From: Tateyamaria sp. syn59
GTDB taxonomy: Bacteria > Pseudomonadota > Alphaproteobacteria > Rhodobacterales > Rhodobacteraceae
NCBI RefSeq assembly: GCF_007995245.1
Contig: NZ_VCBA01000007.1
Span: 124,001-188,000 of the forward strand
DNA: 64,000 nt
Direction of reading: 5' to 3'
The notes under the pieces were generated by a model. The model was not told where the DNA came from and did no database searches. It saw only the letters and a list, made by a program, of their open reading frames with translations. The translations under genes were made by a program, and so were the position numbers. Of this stretch, positions 17,073 through 25,199 are shown piece after piece (positions within the stretch are counted from its first letter, which is position 1; every line of letters starts with the position of its first letter).

Positions 17073-17705
17073 CTACGCACGGTCGGCGGGAGAGCCGGGC
17101 ATGAGGTCATAGGGCGCCTTCCAGCCGGGGGTGTCCGAGATGTTGGTGAGCCAGCGGTCGATATTGGGCCAGTCTGCGCGGTCAAAGCCGAAGGGCTCGG
17201 GGTAGTAGAGGTATCCGCAGCAAGAGATGTCCGCGTTGGTGATCCCTTCTCCAACGATCCAGTCGCGCCCCTCAAGATGGCTGTTTAGCACGGCATAGGC
17301 GGCCTTGAGACGCCCCTGGTTGAAGGCAATGACCTCTTGAGGCCGTTTATCTTCGGGCAGAAAGTTCATCAGGAAGCGCGTCACGCCGCACATCGAGCTG
17401 AGTTTATGATTGTCCCATAACACCCAGCGCAGTACTTCATACCGATCATCCCCTTCGCCGCCAAACTTGCCGGTCGTGTCGGTGATGTACTGCTGGATCA
17501 CACCCGACTGGCTGATGCAGCGATCCCCGTCTTGCAGCAAGGGTGCCTCACCCATCGTGTTGAGGGCGCGATACTCATCTGTCCTGGCGGCCCCGCCGAA
17601 GAAATCAACAAAGACTGGTTCCCAGTCGAGCCCTGACAATTGCAAGGCCAACGCCGCCTTGTAGGAGTTCCCGCTTTCACCAAAGCAGTGCAGTTTGAGG
17701 GTCAT
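17073..17705 (-). CDS. Glutathione S-transferase family protein
   Basis: 210 residues with a thioredoxin-like N-terminal domain (residues 1-80, LHCFGESGNSYKAALAL, and the glutathione gamma-Glu site SQSGVIQQYI) and an all-helical C-terminal domain (ITNADISCCGYLYY). GSTs conjugate glutathione to electrophiles or act as isomerases. The catalytic residue is probably Ser in GESGNS. It sits between the thiolase gene and the dehydrogenase genes on the same strand, but separate gaps on both sides suggest its own promoter. Substrate unknown. Confidence 0.8.
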   Translation of the reverse strand: MTLKLHCFGESGNSYKAALALQLSGLDWEPVFVDFFGGAARTDEYRALNTMGEAPLLQDGDRCISQSGVIQQYITDTTGKFGGEGDDRYEVLRWVLWDNHKLSSMCGVTRFLMNFLPEDKRPQEVIAFNQGRLKAAYAVLNSHLEGRDWIVGEGITNADISCCGYLYYPEPFGFDRADWPNIDRWLTNISDTPGWKAPYDLMPGSPADRA

Positions 17706-18010
17706 GAGCGCAGGCCTTTCCGGTCTTGAGTTTTGAAATGGCAGGACCGGTGGGTTTCACACCCCCCGGACCCCCCCGTGCGGTTTATCTGGCGAAATGA
17801 AGATGATCCCGTTTACGCCACATTAAGGTTAATGCCCTGATGGTAAGAGGGCATGGCAGGCTGCGGAGCTGAGCCATGTGCGAAGTGAAGCCCTGCTTTC
17901 CCGGCCTCGGTGGACACCGCCCGGGGAAAGCAGGGTGGATCCAGTCTTCATTTCGCCAAATAAACCGCCCCCGGAGGGCCGATCCGCCACAAGCTGCGTG
18001 GCCCGGCGCA
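17706..18010. other. 305-bp gap filled by an inverted-repeat element
   Basis: There is no credible gene here. The gap begins with a C-rich segment (17755-17778) of a type often seen after roseobacter genes, then contains the 189-bp inverted-repeat element described separately, and ends in 40 bp of GC-rich sequence before the dehydrogenase stop codon. The only open frames read through from neighbours. Confidence 0.6.
17780..17968. repeat. MITE-like element with 24-bp terminal inverted repeats
   Basis: Positions 17780-17803 (GCGGTTTATCTGGCG...) and 17945-17968 (the inverse, ...CGCCAAATAAACCGC) match in 23 of 24 bases. Between them lies a second dyad, CCCTGCTTTCCC at 17891-17902 against GGGAAAGCAGGG at 17924-17935, which itself encloses CGGTG-GA-CACCG. 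No target duplication is obvious. It could be a small non-autonomous mobile element, two facing copies of a 3' repeat, or a structured RNA. Confidence 0.55.
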
Positions 18011-19168
18011 CTAAAACGCCCTCGCAATCAGCTCTTTCATGATCTCGTTCGTGCCGCCGTAGATGCGTTGCACGCGCGCGTCGGTCCACATGCCACCGAT
18101 GTCGTAGTCGTTGGTGAACCCGTAACCGCCGTGCAGTTGCAGGCACTCGTCCAGTACCCAGGCTTGCGTGTCCGTCGCCCAGTATTTGCACATGGCGGCC
18201 TTATCAACCGACAGCTCGCCACGGATATGTTCGGCCATGCATTCATCAAAGAACGACCGGCTGACCATGGTCTTGGTCTTGGCTTCCGCCAGTTTGAACC
18301 GGGTGTTCTGGAATTGCAGGAGGTTGCCGCCAAAGGCTTCGCGCTCTTTGCAGTAGGCCAGGGTACGCTCCACCGCGCCTTCCATGGCGCCCACGGCGGA
18401 ACAGGCAATGACCAGCCGCTCCTGCGGCAGTTGCTGCATGAGTTGGTAAAACCCCAGGCCCTCGGTGCCGCCGAGGATGTTCTCGGGGGCGATCTCGACA
18501 TTGTCGAAGAACAGCTCCGATGTGTCCGAGGCGTGCATCCCGATCTTGTCGAGGTTGCGGCCACGGGCGAAGCCCGCCGCGCCGTCGGTTTCAACAACAA
18601 CCAGCGACACGCCTTTGGACCCTTGCGTGGGATCGGTCTTGGCCGCGACGATGATCAAGTTCGCGTGCTGACCGTTGGTGATGAAGGTCTTTGAGCCCGT
18701 CAATCGGTAGGCATTGCCGTCCCTGATGGCGCGGGTCTTGATCGCTTGCACATCCGAGCCGGTCGATGGTTCGGTCATTGCGAGCGCGCCCACCAACTCG
18801 CCGGTGACCAGTTTGGGCAACCAGCGCTGTTTCTGGTCGTCGGTGCCGTAGGCAAGTACGTAATGCGCCACAATACCGGAGTGTATACCGTGGCCCCACG
18901 CCGCGAGGTTGGCGCGCGCCGCTTCGATCAGGATCGCGGCCTCATGGCCGAAATCGCCACCTGCGCCGCCGTATTCTTCGGGGATCGACGGGCAGAGCAG
19001 GCCCAGTTCGCCCGCTTGGGCCCAGGTTTCGCGGTCCATTTCGCCCTGTTTGCGCCAGCGTTCGAAATGCGGTGCCCATTCGTTGGTGATGAATTGCGCC
19101 GTCATGTCGGCGATCATCTGATGTTCTTCGGTCATCCAACCGGATGCCGGTGCAGCCATGTCTTTCAT
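18011..19168 (-). CDS. Acyl-CoA dehydrogenase
   Basis: A 385-residue flavoenzyme of the acyl-CoA dehydrogenase family. It inserts an alpha-beta double bond into acyl-CoA and passes electrons to ETF. Visible family features are the FAD/substrate loop [30 protein letters not shown], and [13 protein letters not shown]. The C-terminal [15 protein letters not shown] holds the usual catalytic-base Glu. I chose ATG 19168 because GGAGGAGA lies just upstream. It is the second dehydrogenase of the block and follows a small RHH-like gene across an intercistronic stem-loop. Confidence 0.88.
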   Translation of the reverse strand: MKDMAAPASGWMTEEHQMIADMTAQFITNEWAPHFERWRKQGEMDRETWAQAGELGLLCPSIPEEYGGAGGDFGHEAAILIEAARANLAAWGHGIHSGIVAHYVLAYGTDDQKQRWLPKLVTGELVGALAMTEPSTGSDVQAIKTRAIRDGNAYRLTGSKTFITNGQHANLIIVAAKTDPTQGSKGVSLVVVETDGAAGFARGRNLDKIGMHASDTSELFFDNVEIAPENILGGTEGLGFYQLMQQLPQERLVIACSAVGAMEGAVERTLAYCKEREAFGGNLLQFQNTRFKLAEAKTKTMVSRSFFDECMAEHIRGELSVDKAAMCKYWATDTQAWVLDECLQLHGGYGFTNDYDIGGMWTDARVQRIYGGTNEIMKELIARAF

Positions 19169-19206
19169 GATTTCTCCTCCCCAGGACAATCAGTCTTTTT
19201 GATAGC

Positions 19207-19251
19207 GCATGCCGCAAAGAGAAAAGTACAAACCACTTTTCTGCGACATGC
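19207..19251 (-). other. Long intercistronic stem-loop between the RHH-like and dehydrogenase genes
   Basis: GCATG, CGC and AGAAAAGT on the left pair with ACTTTTCT, GCG and CATGC on the right around the loop ACAAACC. The dyad starts two bases after the small gene's stop codon and ends about 40 bp before the dehydrogenase start. It lacks a T-run on the transcribed strand, so RNA processing or stabilisation is more likely than termination. Confidence 0.5.
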
Positions 19252-19252
19252 T

Positions 19253-19465
19253 TTAACGTTTGCGCGCTTCCAACTCGGAATTGAACAACCGCAACCGGGC
19301 TGTCAGGTTTTCCTCGTTCATCACGCTATCGAAATTCTCGAACAGGAACGACAGGGCCTCGCCCTCGTCCAGACCCGCATCGGCGGCAAACCGCTTGAGG
19401 CGGCGATAGCCGTCCTCGGTCATGGCGACGGGAAAGCGGCGGGTCAGGCGAAAGCGTTTGGGCAT
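19253..19465 (-). CDS. Small ribbon-helix-helix-like protein
   Basis: A 70-residue basic protein. RFRLTRRFPVAMTEDGYRRLKRFAADAGLDEGEALSFLFEN has the spacing of an Arc/CopG ribbon-helix-helix: a beta strand (residues 8-15), then two helices with a Gly turn. The C-terminal helix is charged. It could be a small DNA-binding regulator of the surrounding acyl-CoA oxidation genes, but that is an inference from fold and position. It lies between two acyl-CoA dehydrogenase genes and is insulated upstream by a strong terminator, so it probably has its own promoter. Confidence 0.6.
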   Translation of the reverse strand: MPKRFRLTRRFPVAMTEDGYRRLKRFAADAGLDEGEALSFLFENFDSVMNEENLTARLRLFNSELEARKR

Positions 19466-19476
19466 AGCGGTCCTTC

Positions 19477-19505
19477 AAAAAAGTAAGGCGGGGGTGTCCC
19501 CCGCC
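19477..19505 (-). terminator. Rho-independent terminator after the long acyl-CoA dehydrogenase gene
   Basis: On the minus strand GGCGGGGG-ACA-CCCCCGCC is followed by TTAC and a run of six T. Stem and T-run are textbook quality and lie 10 bp after the stop codon at 19515. The GCC-TTAC join is the same as in the window's palindrome family. Confidence 0.8.
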
Positions 19506-19514
19506 TCACACACT

Positions 19515-21296
19515 TTAGAAGTTTGCCGCTTCCAGTGCCATCACAGGATCGGCGCCGGACTGGATGCGCGTCAGGTGCAGCGCCGTGGCAGGCAATTGGC
19601 GCGCCATGTAGTAGCGGCCCGTTGCCAGCTTGGTCTCGTGGAAGTCCGTGTCGGACGTCCCATTCGCCAAGGCTTCGCGCGACGCTTTGCCCATCTTGGC
19701 CCACATCAGGCCCAGGCAAACATGGCCGAACATGTGCATGAAGTCATAGCTTCCGCTCAGCGCGTTGTTCGGGTTGGTCATGCCGTTCTGCATGAAGTAC
19801 ATGCCAGCCGCTTGCAGGTCCTTGGACGCAGCTTTCAGCGGCTCCAGGAATTCCTTGTCGAACGCCTCGTCCTGACCGGCATTGTCCTTGATGAAGGACT
19901 TCACCAGCTCAAAGAACGCCATCACGTGCTTGCCACCGTCCTGCGCCAGCTTGCGGCCCACGAGGTCCAGCGCTTGCACGCCGTTGGCCCCTTCGTAAAT
20001 CATCGCGATCCGGGCGTCGCGGGTGTATTGCGACATGCCCCATTCCTCGATGTAGCCGTGACCGCCATAGACCTGCTGGGCCTTGATGGTGTTGTCGTAC
20101 CCCACATCCGTCAGGAAACCCTTAATGATCGGGGTTAGCAGCGAAACGAGGCCGTCTGCGTCCTTGTCACCCTTGCGGTGGGCAGCGTCGATCATGGTCG
20201 CACCCCAGAGGATGAAGGCGCGCGCGCCTTCGGCGAACGACTTCTGGTCCATCAGCGAGCGGCGGATGTCGGGGTGCACGATCAGTGGGTCAGCGGGCTT
20301 TTCCGGGGCTTTCGCGCCGGTCACGTCGCGGCCTTGAAGGCGGTCCTTGGCGTATTCGAGGGCGTTCTGATAGGCGACCTCGGCTTGGGACAGGCCCTGC
20401 ATGCCCACGCCCAGACGCGCTTCGTTCATCATGGTGAACATGGCGCGCATGCCTTTGTGCTCTTCGCCAATCAGGTAGCCCACGGCCCCGTCATAGTTCA
20501 TCACGCAGGTGGAGTTGCCGTGGATGCCCATCTTCTCTTCGATGTTGCCGACGGCGACGCCATTGCGGGCACCCAGCGAACCATCTTCGTTCACCAGGAA
20601 CTTGGGCACGATGAAAAGCGACACGCCCTTGATCCCCTCAGGCCCGCCAACGATTTTCGCCAGCACGAGGTGGATGATGTTGTCGGCCATGTCGTGTTCA
20701 CCGGCAGAGATGAAAATCTTCTGACCGGAGATCTTGTAGGTGCCGTCGTCCTGCGGTTCTGCCTTTGTGCGCATCAGGCCCAGATCGGTGCCGCAATGCG
20801 GCTCGGTCAGGTTCATGGTGCCGGTCCATTCGCAGGACACCATCTTGGGCAGGTAGGTCTCTTTCTGCTGTTGCGAGCCGTGCGCCAGAATGGCCGAGGC
20901 CGCACCGTGAGTCAGGCCCTGGTACATGGTGAAGGCCATGTTGGCGGAGGAGAACATCTCGCCCACGGCGGTGCCCATGACGTAAGGCATGTTCTGGCCG
21001 CCAAACTCCTCGGGCATGTCCAGACCGGGCCAGCCACCCTCTTTAACCTGCTCGAAGGCGTCCTTGAAGCCGGTGGGGGTGTAAACGACGCCATTTTCCA
21101 ACCGGCAGCCTTCCTTGTCGCCAACCACGTTCAGCGGCGCCAGCACTTCCGATGTCAGCTTGCCCGCCTCATCAAGGATGGCGGAGGTAAAGTCTGCTTC
21201 CAGCTCGTCATAGCCGGGAATGTCGGACCCTGTGACGTTCAGCACGTCGTGCAGGATGAATTGCATGTCTTTGGTGGGGGGCGTGTAGCTTGGCAT
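19515..21296 (-). CDS. Long-form acyl-CoA dehydrogenase (DmdC/FadE-like, with extra N- and C-terminal domains)
   Basis: 593 residues, longer than the ordinary 380-400. A short N-terminal extension ([19 protein letters not shown]) precedes the dehydrogenase core ([34 protein letters not shown]). The core ends in [27 protein letters not shown] with the catalytic Glu, and an additional ~130-residue C-terminal helical domain follows. This architecture includes methylmercaptopropionyl-CoA dehydrogenase DmdC and long-chain FadE-like enzymes; I cannot decide between them. It directly follows the MerR gene on the same strand and ends at a strong terminator. Confidence 0.85.
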   Translation of the reverse strand: MPSYTPPTKDMQFILHDVLNVTGSDIPGYDELEADFTSAILDEAGKLTSEVLAPLNVVGDKEGCRLENGVVYTPTGFKDAFEQVKEGGWPGLDMPEEFGGQNMPYVMGTAVGEMFSSANMAFTMYQGLTHGAASAILAHGSQQQKETYLPKMVSCEWTGTMNLTEPHCGTDLGLMRTKAEPQDDGTYKISGQKIFISAGEHDMADNIIHLVLAKIVGGPEGIKGVSLFIVPKFLVNEDGSLGARNGVAVGNIEEKMGIHGNSTCVMNYDGAVGYLIGEEHKGMRAMFTMMNEARLGVGMQGLSQAEVAYQNALEYAKDRLQGRDVTGAKAPEKPADPLIVHPDIRRSLMDQKSFAEGARAFILWGATMIDAAHRKGDKDADGLVSLLTPIIKGFLTDVGYDNTIKAQQVYGGHGYIEEWGMSQYTRDARIAMIYEGANGVQALDLVGRKLAQDGGKHVMAFFELVKSFIKDNAGQDEAFDKEFLEPLKAASKDLQAAGMYFMQNGMTNPNNALSGSYDFMHMFGHVCLGLMWAKMGKASREALANGTSDTDFHETKLATGRYYMARQLPATALHLTRIQSGADPVMALEAANF

Positions 21297-21320
21297 AAGT
21301 CTCTCCCTAGTCGTCGACGC

Positions 21321-21722
21321 TTATTCAGCGGCCTTTTTTGCGGTATTCATCGAGGCGAGCATTTTCTCACCCCATTTCAACTGGTCCTTCAGCTCGTCGA
21401 TGGCTTCGGTCAGCTCATCGCGCTGACGCTCCATGTCGGCCAGACGCTCGCGGGCGATGTCATAGGTGCGGGCCAGCTGCGTCTGCTGCTGGTCGCCCAT
21501 GTCATAGAGGTCCAGAAGCTGGCGGATTTCCTCGAGGCTGAAGCCAAAGCGCTTGCCGCGCAGGATCAGCTTGAGCCGCGCGCGGTCACGCTTGTTGAAC
21601 AGGCGCTTTTGACCGACACGCTGCGGAAACAGCAATTCCTTGGCTTCGTAAAAGCGCAGTGTCCGCGGCGTGACGTCGAAGGCGTCGCACATCTCGCGGA
21701 TGGTCATCGTTTTCTCTGTCAT
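21321..21722 (-). CDS. MerR family transcriptional regulator (LiuR-like)
   Basis: 133 residues. The MerR helix-turn-helix and wing occupy residues 6-75 (TIREMCDAFDVTPRTLRFYEAKELL, then the RLFNKRDRARLKLILRGKRFGFSLEEIRQLL signature). A long coiled-coil dimerisation helix follows, and there is no sensor domain. The closest known group is LiuR, which controls branched-chain amino acid and fatty acid oxidation genes. A palindrome resembling LiuR sites lies 67-82 bp upstream. It is first in the minus-strand block with the acyl-CoA dehydrogenase 25 bp downstream, so it likely regulates this operon and itself. Confidence 0.85.
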   Translation of the reverse strand: MTEKTMTIREMCDAFDVTPRTLRFYEAKELLFPQRVGQKRLFNKRDRARLKLILRGKRFGFSLEEIRQLLDLYDMGDQQQTQLARTYDIARERLADMERQRDELTEAIDELKDQLKWGEKMLASMNTAKKAAE

Positions 21723-21788
21723 CAGATCACTCGTATCTCGTGTTACGGAAACGACATGGGACAGGTCCGGGTGCGATGCAACAGATTG

Positions 21789-21804
21789 CTTACGTTGACG
21801 TAAG
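21789..21804. promoter_or_regulatory. Predicted MerR/LiuR-type operator
   Basis: CTTACGT-TG-ACGTAAG, perfect 7-bp arms, lies upstream of the MerR-like gene. The ACGT-centred arms resemble published LiuR-type sites. It is likely the autoregulatory site for the acyl-CoA dehydrogenase operon. Confidence 0.6.
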
Positions 21805-21932
21805 TTCTACGTTGCGTCATTTCTCAGGTTGACGTGATCGCGAGGTGCGTCAAGCATTATTTCCCTCCTCCCGGCCCCCGAACGTGCAGTCTTTCGCCTG
21901 TCTTGCCGCATAGTTCTGCCCCGCATCATCCG

Positions 21933-21946
21933 TTGATTCAGGTCAA
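21933..21946 (+). promoter_or_regulatory. FNR/NNR-type box upstream of the universal stress gene
   Basis: TTGAT-TCAG-GTCAA matches the FNR/Dnr consensus TTGAT-N4-ATCAA at nine of ten positions. It ends 56 bp before the usp start codon, a position suited to activation under low oxygen or nitric oxide. Confidence 0.6.
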
Positions 21947-22002
21947 GGATGGCCGCACCGCGATCCCATAGCCTGAACAGACAAGCGAACGGAGGATGAA
22001 GC

Positions 22003-22449
22003 ATGTTCAGTAAAATCGTGGTTGGCGTCGACGGGTCCGAGACATCTGACAATGCGGTGCGGATCGCCTGCGACCTCGCCGGAAAATACGGCAGCGAAAT
22101 CCACATCGTGCACACGCCGCAACCGCAAACCGTGGCCTTCGCGCTGGGGGCGGTGGCGGGCTACCACGCGGTCACGACCATGCCCAGCCATGACGAGGTG
22201 GTCAAAGCGGCGCAGAAGATCGTCGATGGCGCCACCGAGGTGGCCAAGACATGCGGCAACGCCGTTGTCAGCACGCAAATCGAACAGGGCGATCCCGGCA
22301 CCGAAATCACCGGCTTTGCGCAGAAGGTGGGCGCTGACCTGATTGTCACCGGACGGCGGGGCCTCGGCAGCATCGGCTCGCTCGTGCAGGGCAGCACCAG
22401 CCAGCAGGTCAACCACCTCGCCAAATGCGCCACCCTGTCGGTGATCTGA
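22003..22449 (+). CDS. Universal stress protein UspA family
   Basis: 148 residues, a single Usp domain. It starts KIVVGVDGSETSDNAVR (nucleotide-facing Asp) and ends with the ATP-binding pattern GRRGLGSIGSLVQGSTSQQV, so it is likely an ATP-binding Usp. These cytosolic proteins support survival under energy limitation or low oxygen. An FNR-type box upstream supports oxygen control here. It stands alone, 108 bp before the small leader gene of the AI-2E permease. Confidence 0.88.
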   Translation: MFSKIVVGVDGSETSDNAVRIACDLAGKYGSEIHIVHTPQPQTVAFALGAVAGYHAVTTMPSHDEVVKAAQKIVDGATEVAKTCGNAVVSTQIEQGDPGTEITGFAQKVGADLIVTGRRGLGSIGSLVQGSTSQQVNHLAKCATLSVI

Positions 22450-22557
22450 CAGGCCACGCGTCAGCAACATACGCACTGATTTGGCCCGCGTCGGAACATA
22501 ACCGGCCCGGGCGCGGTTTACCCTGCACGTCTTATCTGTGGAAAAGGAGAAGCCGCG

Positions 22558-22626
22558 ATGAACCGCATTATCTATCTGGTCGGATTGGTTGTCATCGTCC
22601 TGGCGATTGTGAACTTTGTCCTCTGA
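22558..22626 (+). CDS. 22-codon membrane peptide upstream of the AI-2E permease
   Basis: ATG 22558 with a strong ribosome site (AAAAGGAGA) opens a 22-residue frame, MNRIIYLVGLVVIVLAIV plus four residues, ending in TGA at 22624-22626. It would be a single transmembrane helix with a short charged start. The stop lies 8-10 bases inside the next gene, whose TTG start is at 22616, so translational coupling is likely. It could be a structural micro-protein or a leader. I recognise similar small hydrophobic proteins in this family of bacteria but cannot name it. Confidence 0.6.
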   Translation: MNRIIYLVGLVVIVLAIVNFVL

Positions 22627-23773
22627 CATCGGCGGGCAGCACGCGCCCGTCCCATTGCATCCCGACATCGAAGAGCCAGCACCGCGGAACATAGCGCTCG
22701 ACAAGCCCGTCCGGGCCGCGGTCATCGTTCTGGCCGTCCTCGCCGTTTTGACAGCGTTGTCCGTCGCCAGCGTCTTTGTGGTGCCGGTGATCCTGTCGAT
22801 CCTCCTGGCGCTCGTGTTCAGCGGGCCCTGCCGGTGGCTCAAGCGGCGCGGCATTCCCCAGCCCGTCAGCGCCGCTGCCATCGTTCTGTCGCTCCTGTCG
22901 GGTGTCGCCTTCTTCGCCGCCGCCCTTGCCATCCCCGTGGCAGGCTGGATCGAGGACGCGCCCCGCATGGCGCAAGAGGTCGAATGGAAGCTGCGCAACC
23001 TCTCCGGCATGGCTGCCGCAGTGGTCGAAGCCGAAGAGCAGATCACCGAAGCGGCCGCGACAGCGGCCGCAGCCGACGCCGACGCTGGTGGCGGTCCACT
23101 AGAGGTCGTGGTCGAAGAGCGCGGTCCGCTAACCGAGGTGGCGCTGGGCGCACCGCTGATTGTCGCACAGACCGTGTTCGTGCTGATCCTAACCTTCTTC
23201 ATCCTTGCATCGGGCAGCCTCTTCCACGAACGGCTGGTCGCAGTGATGCCAAGCTTTTCCGACAAGCGCCGCGCCATCAACATCGCCTATGATGTGGAGC
23301 GTGAGGTCTCGCGCTACTTGCTGCACATCACGCTGATCAACGCGGGTCTGGGCATCGCGGTGGGCATGGCACTGGGCGCGCTGGGTATGCCGAACCCGAT
23401 GGCCTTCGGCCTTTTGGCCTTCGTGATGAATTTCGTGCCCTTCGTCGGGGCGCTGGTGGGGCTGGTCCTGTCTTTTGCCGTCGCGCTGGTGAACCTGCCA
23501 AGCCTCTTTGACGCCTTCGTCGTGGCGGGGGTCTATTTCATGCTCACGTCGATCGAAGGGCAGGTGATCACGCCCTGGATGGTGGGCCGCAAGCTGCGCC
23601 TGAACACGGTTGTCATCCTGATCGCCGTCGCGTTCTGGGCCTGGCTCTGGTCGATCATGGGCATGATCATGGCGGTGCCGCTGCTGGTCACGATGTCGGT
23701 GCTGTGCAAGCATATCGACGCGCTGAAACCGATGGGGCAGTTTCTGGCGGGCCCCGGCCCGAACCGGGACTAA
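22616..23773 (+). CDS. AI-2E family transporter
   Basis: 385 residues with about eight hydrophobic segments, matching the AI-2E/PerM (formerly UPF0118) family. Paired N-terminal helices near residues 35-70 are followed by a periplasmic/cytosolic stretch rich in Ala and Glu (residues 115-165), then conserved C-terminal helices including ITPWMVGRKLRLN and WSIMGMIMAVPLLV. Members export autoinducer-2 or small solutes, or act in Na/H exchange, so the substrate is open. TTG at 22616 is the only start near the preceding 22-codon gene and overlaps it by 11 bases. Confidence 0.8.
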   Translation: MSSDIGGQHAPVPLHPDIEEPAPRNIALDKPVRAAVIVLAVLAVLTALSVASVFVVPVILSILLALVFSGPCRWLKRRGIPQPVSAAAIVLSLLSGVAFFAAALAIPVAGWIEDAPRMAQEVEWKLRNLSGMAAAVVEAEEQITEAAATAAAADADAGGGPLEVVVEERGPLTEVALGAPLIVAQTVFVLILTFFILASGSLFHERLVAVMPSFSDKRRAINIAYDVEREVSRYLLHITLINAGLGIAVGMALGALGMPNPMAFGLLAFVMNFVPFVGALVGLVLSFAVALVNLPSLFDAFVVAGVYFMLTSIEGQVITPWMVGRKLRLNTVVILIAVAFWAWLWSIMGMIMAVPLLVTMSVLCKHIDALKPMGQFLAGPGPNRD

Positions 23774-23776
23774 GGC

Positions 23777-24148
23777 CTAGCCCTTCAGCCCATTGGCCAC
23801 ACTGTCGCGCAGCCCCTGCAACTCATCGCGCGCTTCGTCCAACTGCCTGCGCTGATCGTCCAGCTCCTTGAGCTGCCCGTCCGCCAACTCGACCCAGGCG
23901 CGCATCTGCGCCTCGGTGCCCTCGTTCTCGTAGATCAGCAGCCACTGTCGGATGTCTTCCAACTGGAAACCGAACTTGCGCCCGCGCAGGATCAGTTTCA
24001 TGCGGGCGCATTCGCGGGGGCCATAGAACCGGGATCGCCCTTCCCGGTCCGGTTGCAGAAGCTCGATATACTCGTAGTAGCGCAACGTGCGTGGGGTCAC
24101 GTCGAACTCCGCGCACATCTGCTTAAAGCTCAAGCGGTCGTCTGCCAT
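23777..24148 (-). CDS. MerR family transcriptional regulator
   Basis: 123 residues with N-terminal MerR DNA-binding domain (LSFKQMCAEFDVTPRTLRYYEYIELLQPDREG, then RSRFYGPRECARMKLILRGRKFGFQLEDIRQWL) and a C-terminal coiled-coil. It is a paralogue of the regulator at 21321-21722, sharing the TPRTLRxYE and LILRGxxFGFxLEDIRQ cores, but with no ligand domain. I prefer ATG 24148 (AAGG upstream) over the in-frame ATG 24166. It is convergent with the AI-2E gene, three bases apart. Target genes unknown. Confidence 0.8.
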   Translation of the reverse strand: MADDRLSFKQMCAEFDVTPRTLRYYEYIELLQPDREGRSRFYGPRECARMKLILRGRKFGFQLEDIRQWLLIYENEGTEAQMRAWVELADGQLKELDDQRRQLDEARDELQGLRDSVANGLKG

Positions 24149-24272
24149 GGCTTGCCTTGTCTCCATCCCTTGACTTCAACCTAAGCCGCAGGGGCGGGCC
24201 GCGCAACAGGCGCCTTGCCCGCGCGCGCTGCAGCACCCATAACTGGCCTCAAAGACCGTGGACCAAGATCCG

Positions 24273-24701
24273 ATGACAGACCCCGATAAGCTGAAGTTGG
24301 CCCGCCAATTCATTGAGGCCATTCCACATTCCCGCGACCTCGGCATGCAGCTGACGGAAATGAACGACGGCGTCGCCGTGATCACCATGCCCTACGACGA
24401 AAAGCTGATTGGTGATCCGGAGACGGGCGTGATCAGCGGCGGGGCGGTCTCGGCCCTGATGGACACGTGCTGCGGGGCGGCGGTGATGAGCCACCCCAAG
24501 AACCTCGCAGGCACGGCGACATTGGACTTGCGCATCGACTACATGCGGGCCGCCAAGCCCGGCCAACAGATCACTACACGCGCCACGTGTTACCACGTCA
24601 CCCGCTCGGTCGCTTTTGTCCGCGCCACGGCGTATGACGAAGATGCTGAGAACCCTGTTGCGACCGCCACTGGCGCCTTCACGGTGGAGGGCAGCGCATG
24701 A
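24273..24701 (+). CDS. PaaI-type hotdog thioesterase (first of pair)
   Basis: 142 residues with a single hotdog fold typical of PaaI-like thioesterases: central helix SGGAVSALMDTCCGAAVMSH near residue 62, and the acid pair ATLDLRIDYMRAAKPGQ. It hydrolyses an aryl- or acyl-CoA. It overlaps the next gene by four bases (ATGA), so both thioesterases and probably the MATE gene are one operon. An upstream in-frame GTG at 24258 is possible but has weaker context. Confidence 0.8.
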   Translation: MTDPDKLKLARQFIEAIPHSRDLGMQLTEMNDGVAVITMPYDEKLIGDPETGVISGGAVSALMDTCCGAAVMSHPKNLAGTATLDLRIDYMRAAKPGQQITTRATCYHVTRSVAFVRATAYDEDAENPVATATGAFTVEGSA

Positions 24702-25198
24702 AACGGCCCGAACCGGTGCAGGTCGTCAAGCAACGCCGGGACGCCGCCCTGCGCGCGCTGGTCGATGGTGTGCCCTACATCCAGTATCTCGGTGTCACCT
24801 TCGACCGGCGCGGGGATGAGCTGACAGGTGTGCTGCCCTTTGATGAGAAGCTGATCGGCAACCCGCTCTTGCCTGCGCTCCATGGCGGTGTGACAGCGGC
24901 GTTCATGGAGATGACGGCGGTCATCACCCTGTCATGGTCGTACCTTTGGGAAGACATCGAAAGCGGCAGCCTCGACTTCGACCCCAGCGGCGGCACGCGG
25001 ATGCCCCGCCTGCCCAAGACGGTGGATTTCTCGGTCGACTACCTGCGTTCGGGCCTGCCGCGCGACGCCTATTCGCGGGCGCGCATCAACCGTTCCGGGC
25101 GGCGCTATGCGTCTGTCCATGTCGAAGGCTGGCAAGACAATCGCGACCGGCTGTTCGCCCAAGCCACTGGGCATTTCGTCATGCCGCAACGGCGCTAG
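24698..25198 (+). CDS. PaaI-type hotdog thioesterase (second of pair)
   Basis: 166 residues, a paralogue of the upstream gene. The helix motif is ALHGGVTAAFMEMTAVITLSW and the following strand is LPKTVDFSVDYLRSGLPRDAY. The N-terminal 25 residues are an extension of basic and polar character. ATGA overlap with the first thioesterase and a position one base before the MATE start imply co-translation. The two products may form a heteromer; inference only. Confidence 0.8.
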   Translation: MKRPEPVQVVKQRRDAALRALVDGVPYIQYLGVTFDRRGDELTGVLPFDEKLIGNPLLPALHGGVTAAFMEMTAVITLSWSYLWEDIESGSLDFDPSGGTRMPRLPKTVDFSVDYLRSGLPRDAYSRARINRSGRRYASVHVEGWQDNRDRLFAQATGHFVMPQRR

Positions 25199-25199
25199 C

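Noticed and set aside
20178-21803. 541-codon plus-strand frame opposite the long acyl-CoA dehydrogenase
   Set aside because: Antisense composition and no recognisable motif; also crosses the regulator gene.
24150-24195. Possible MerR operator (CTTAGG...AAG type) before the second MerR gene
   Set aside because: The symmetry is imperfect and no better than chance for this size.
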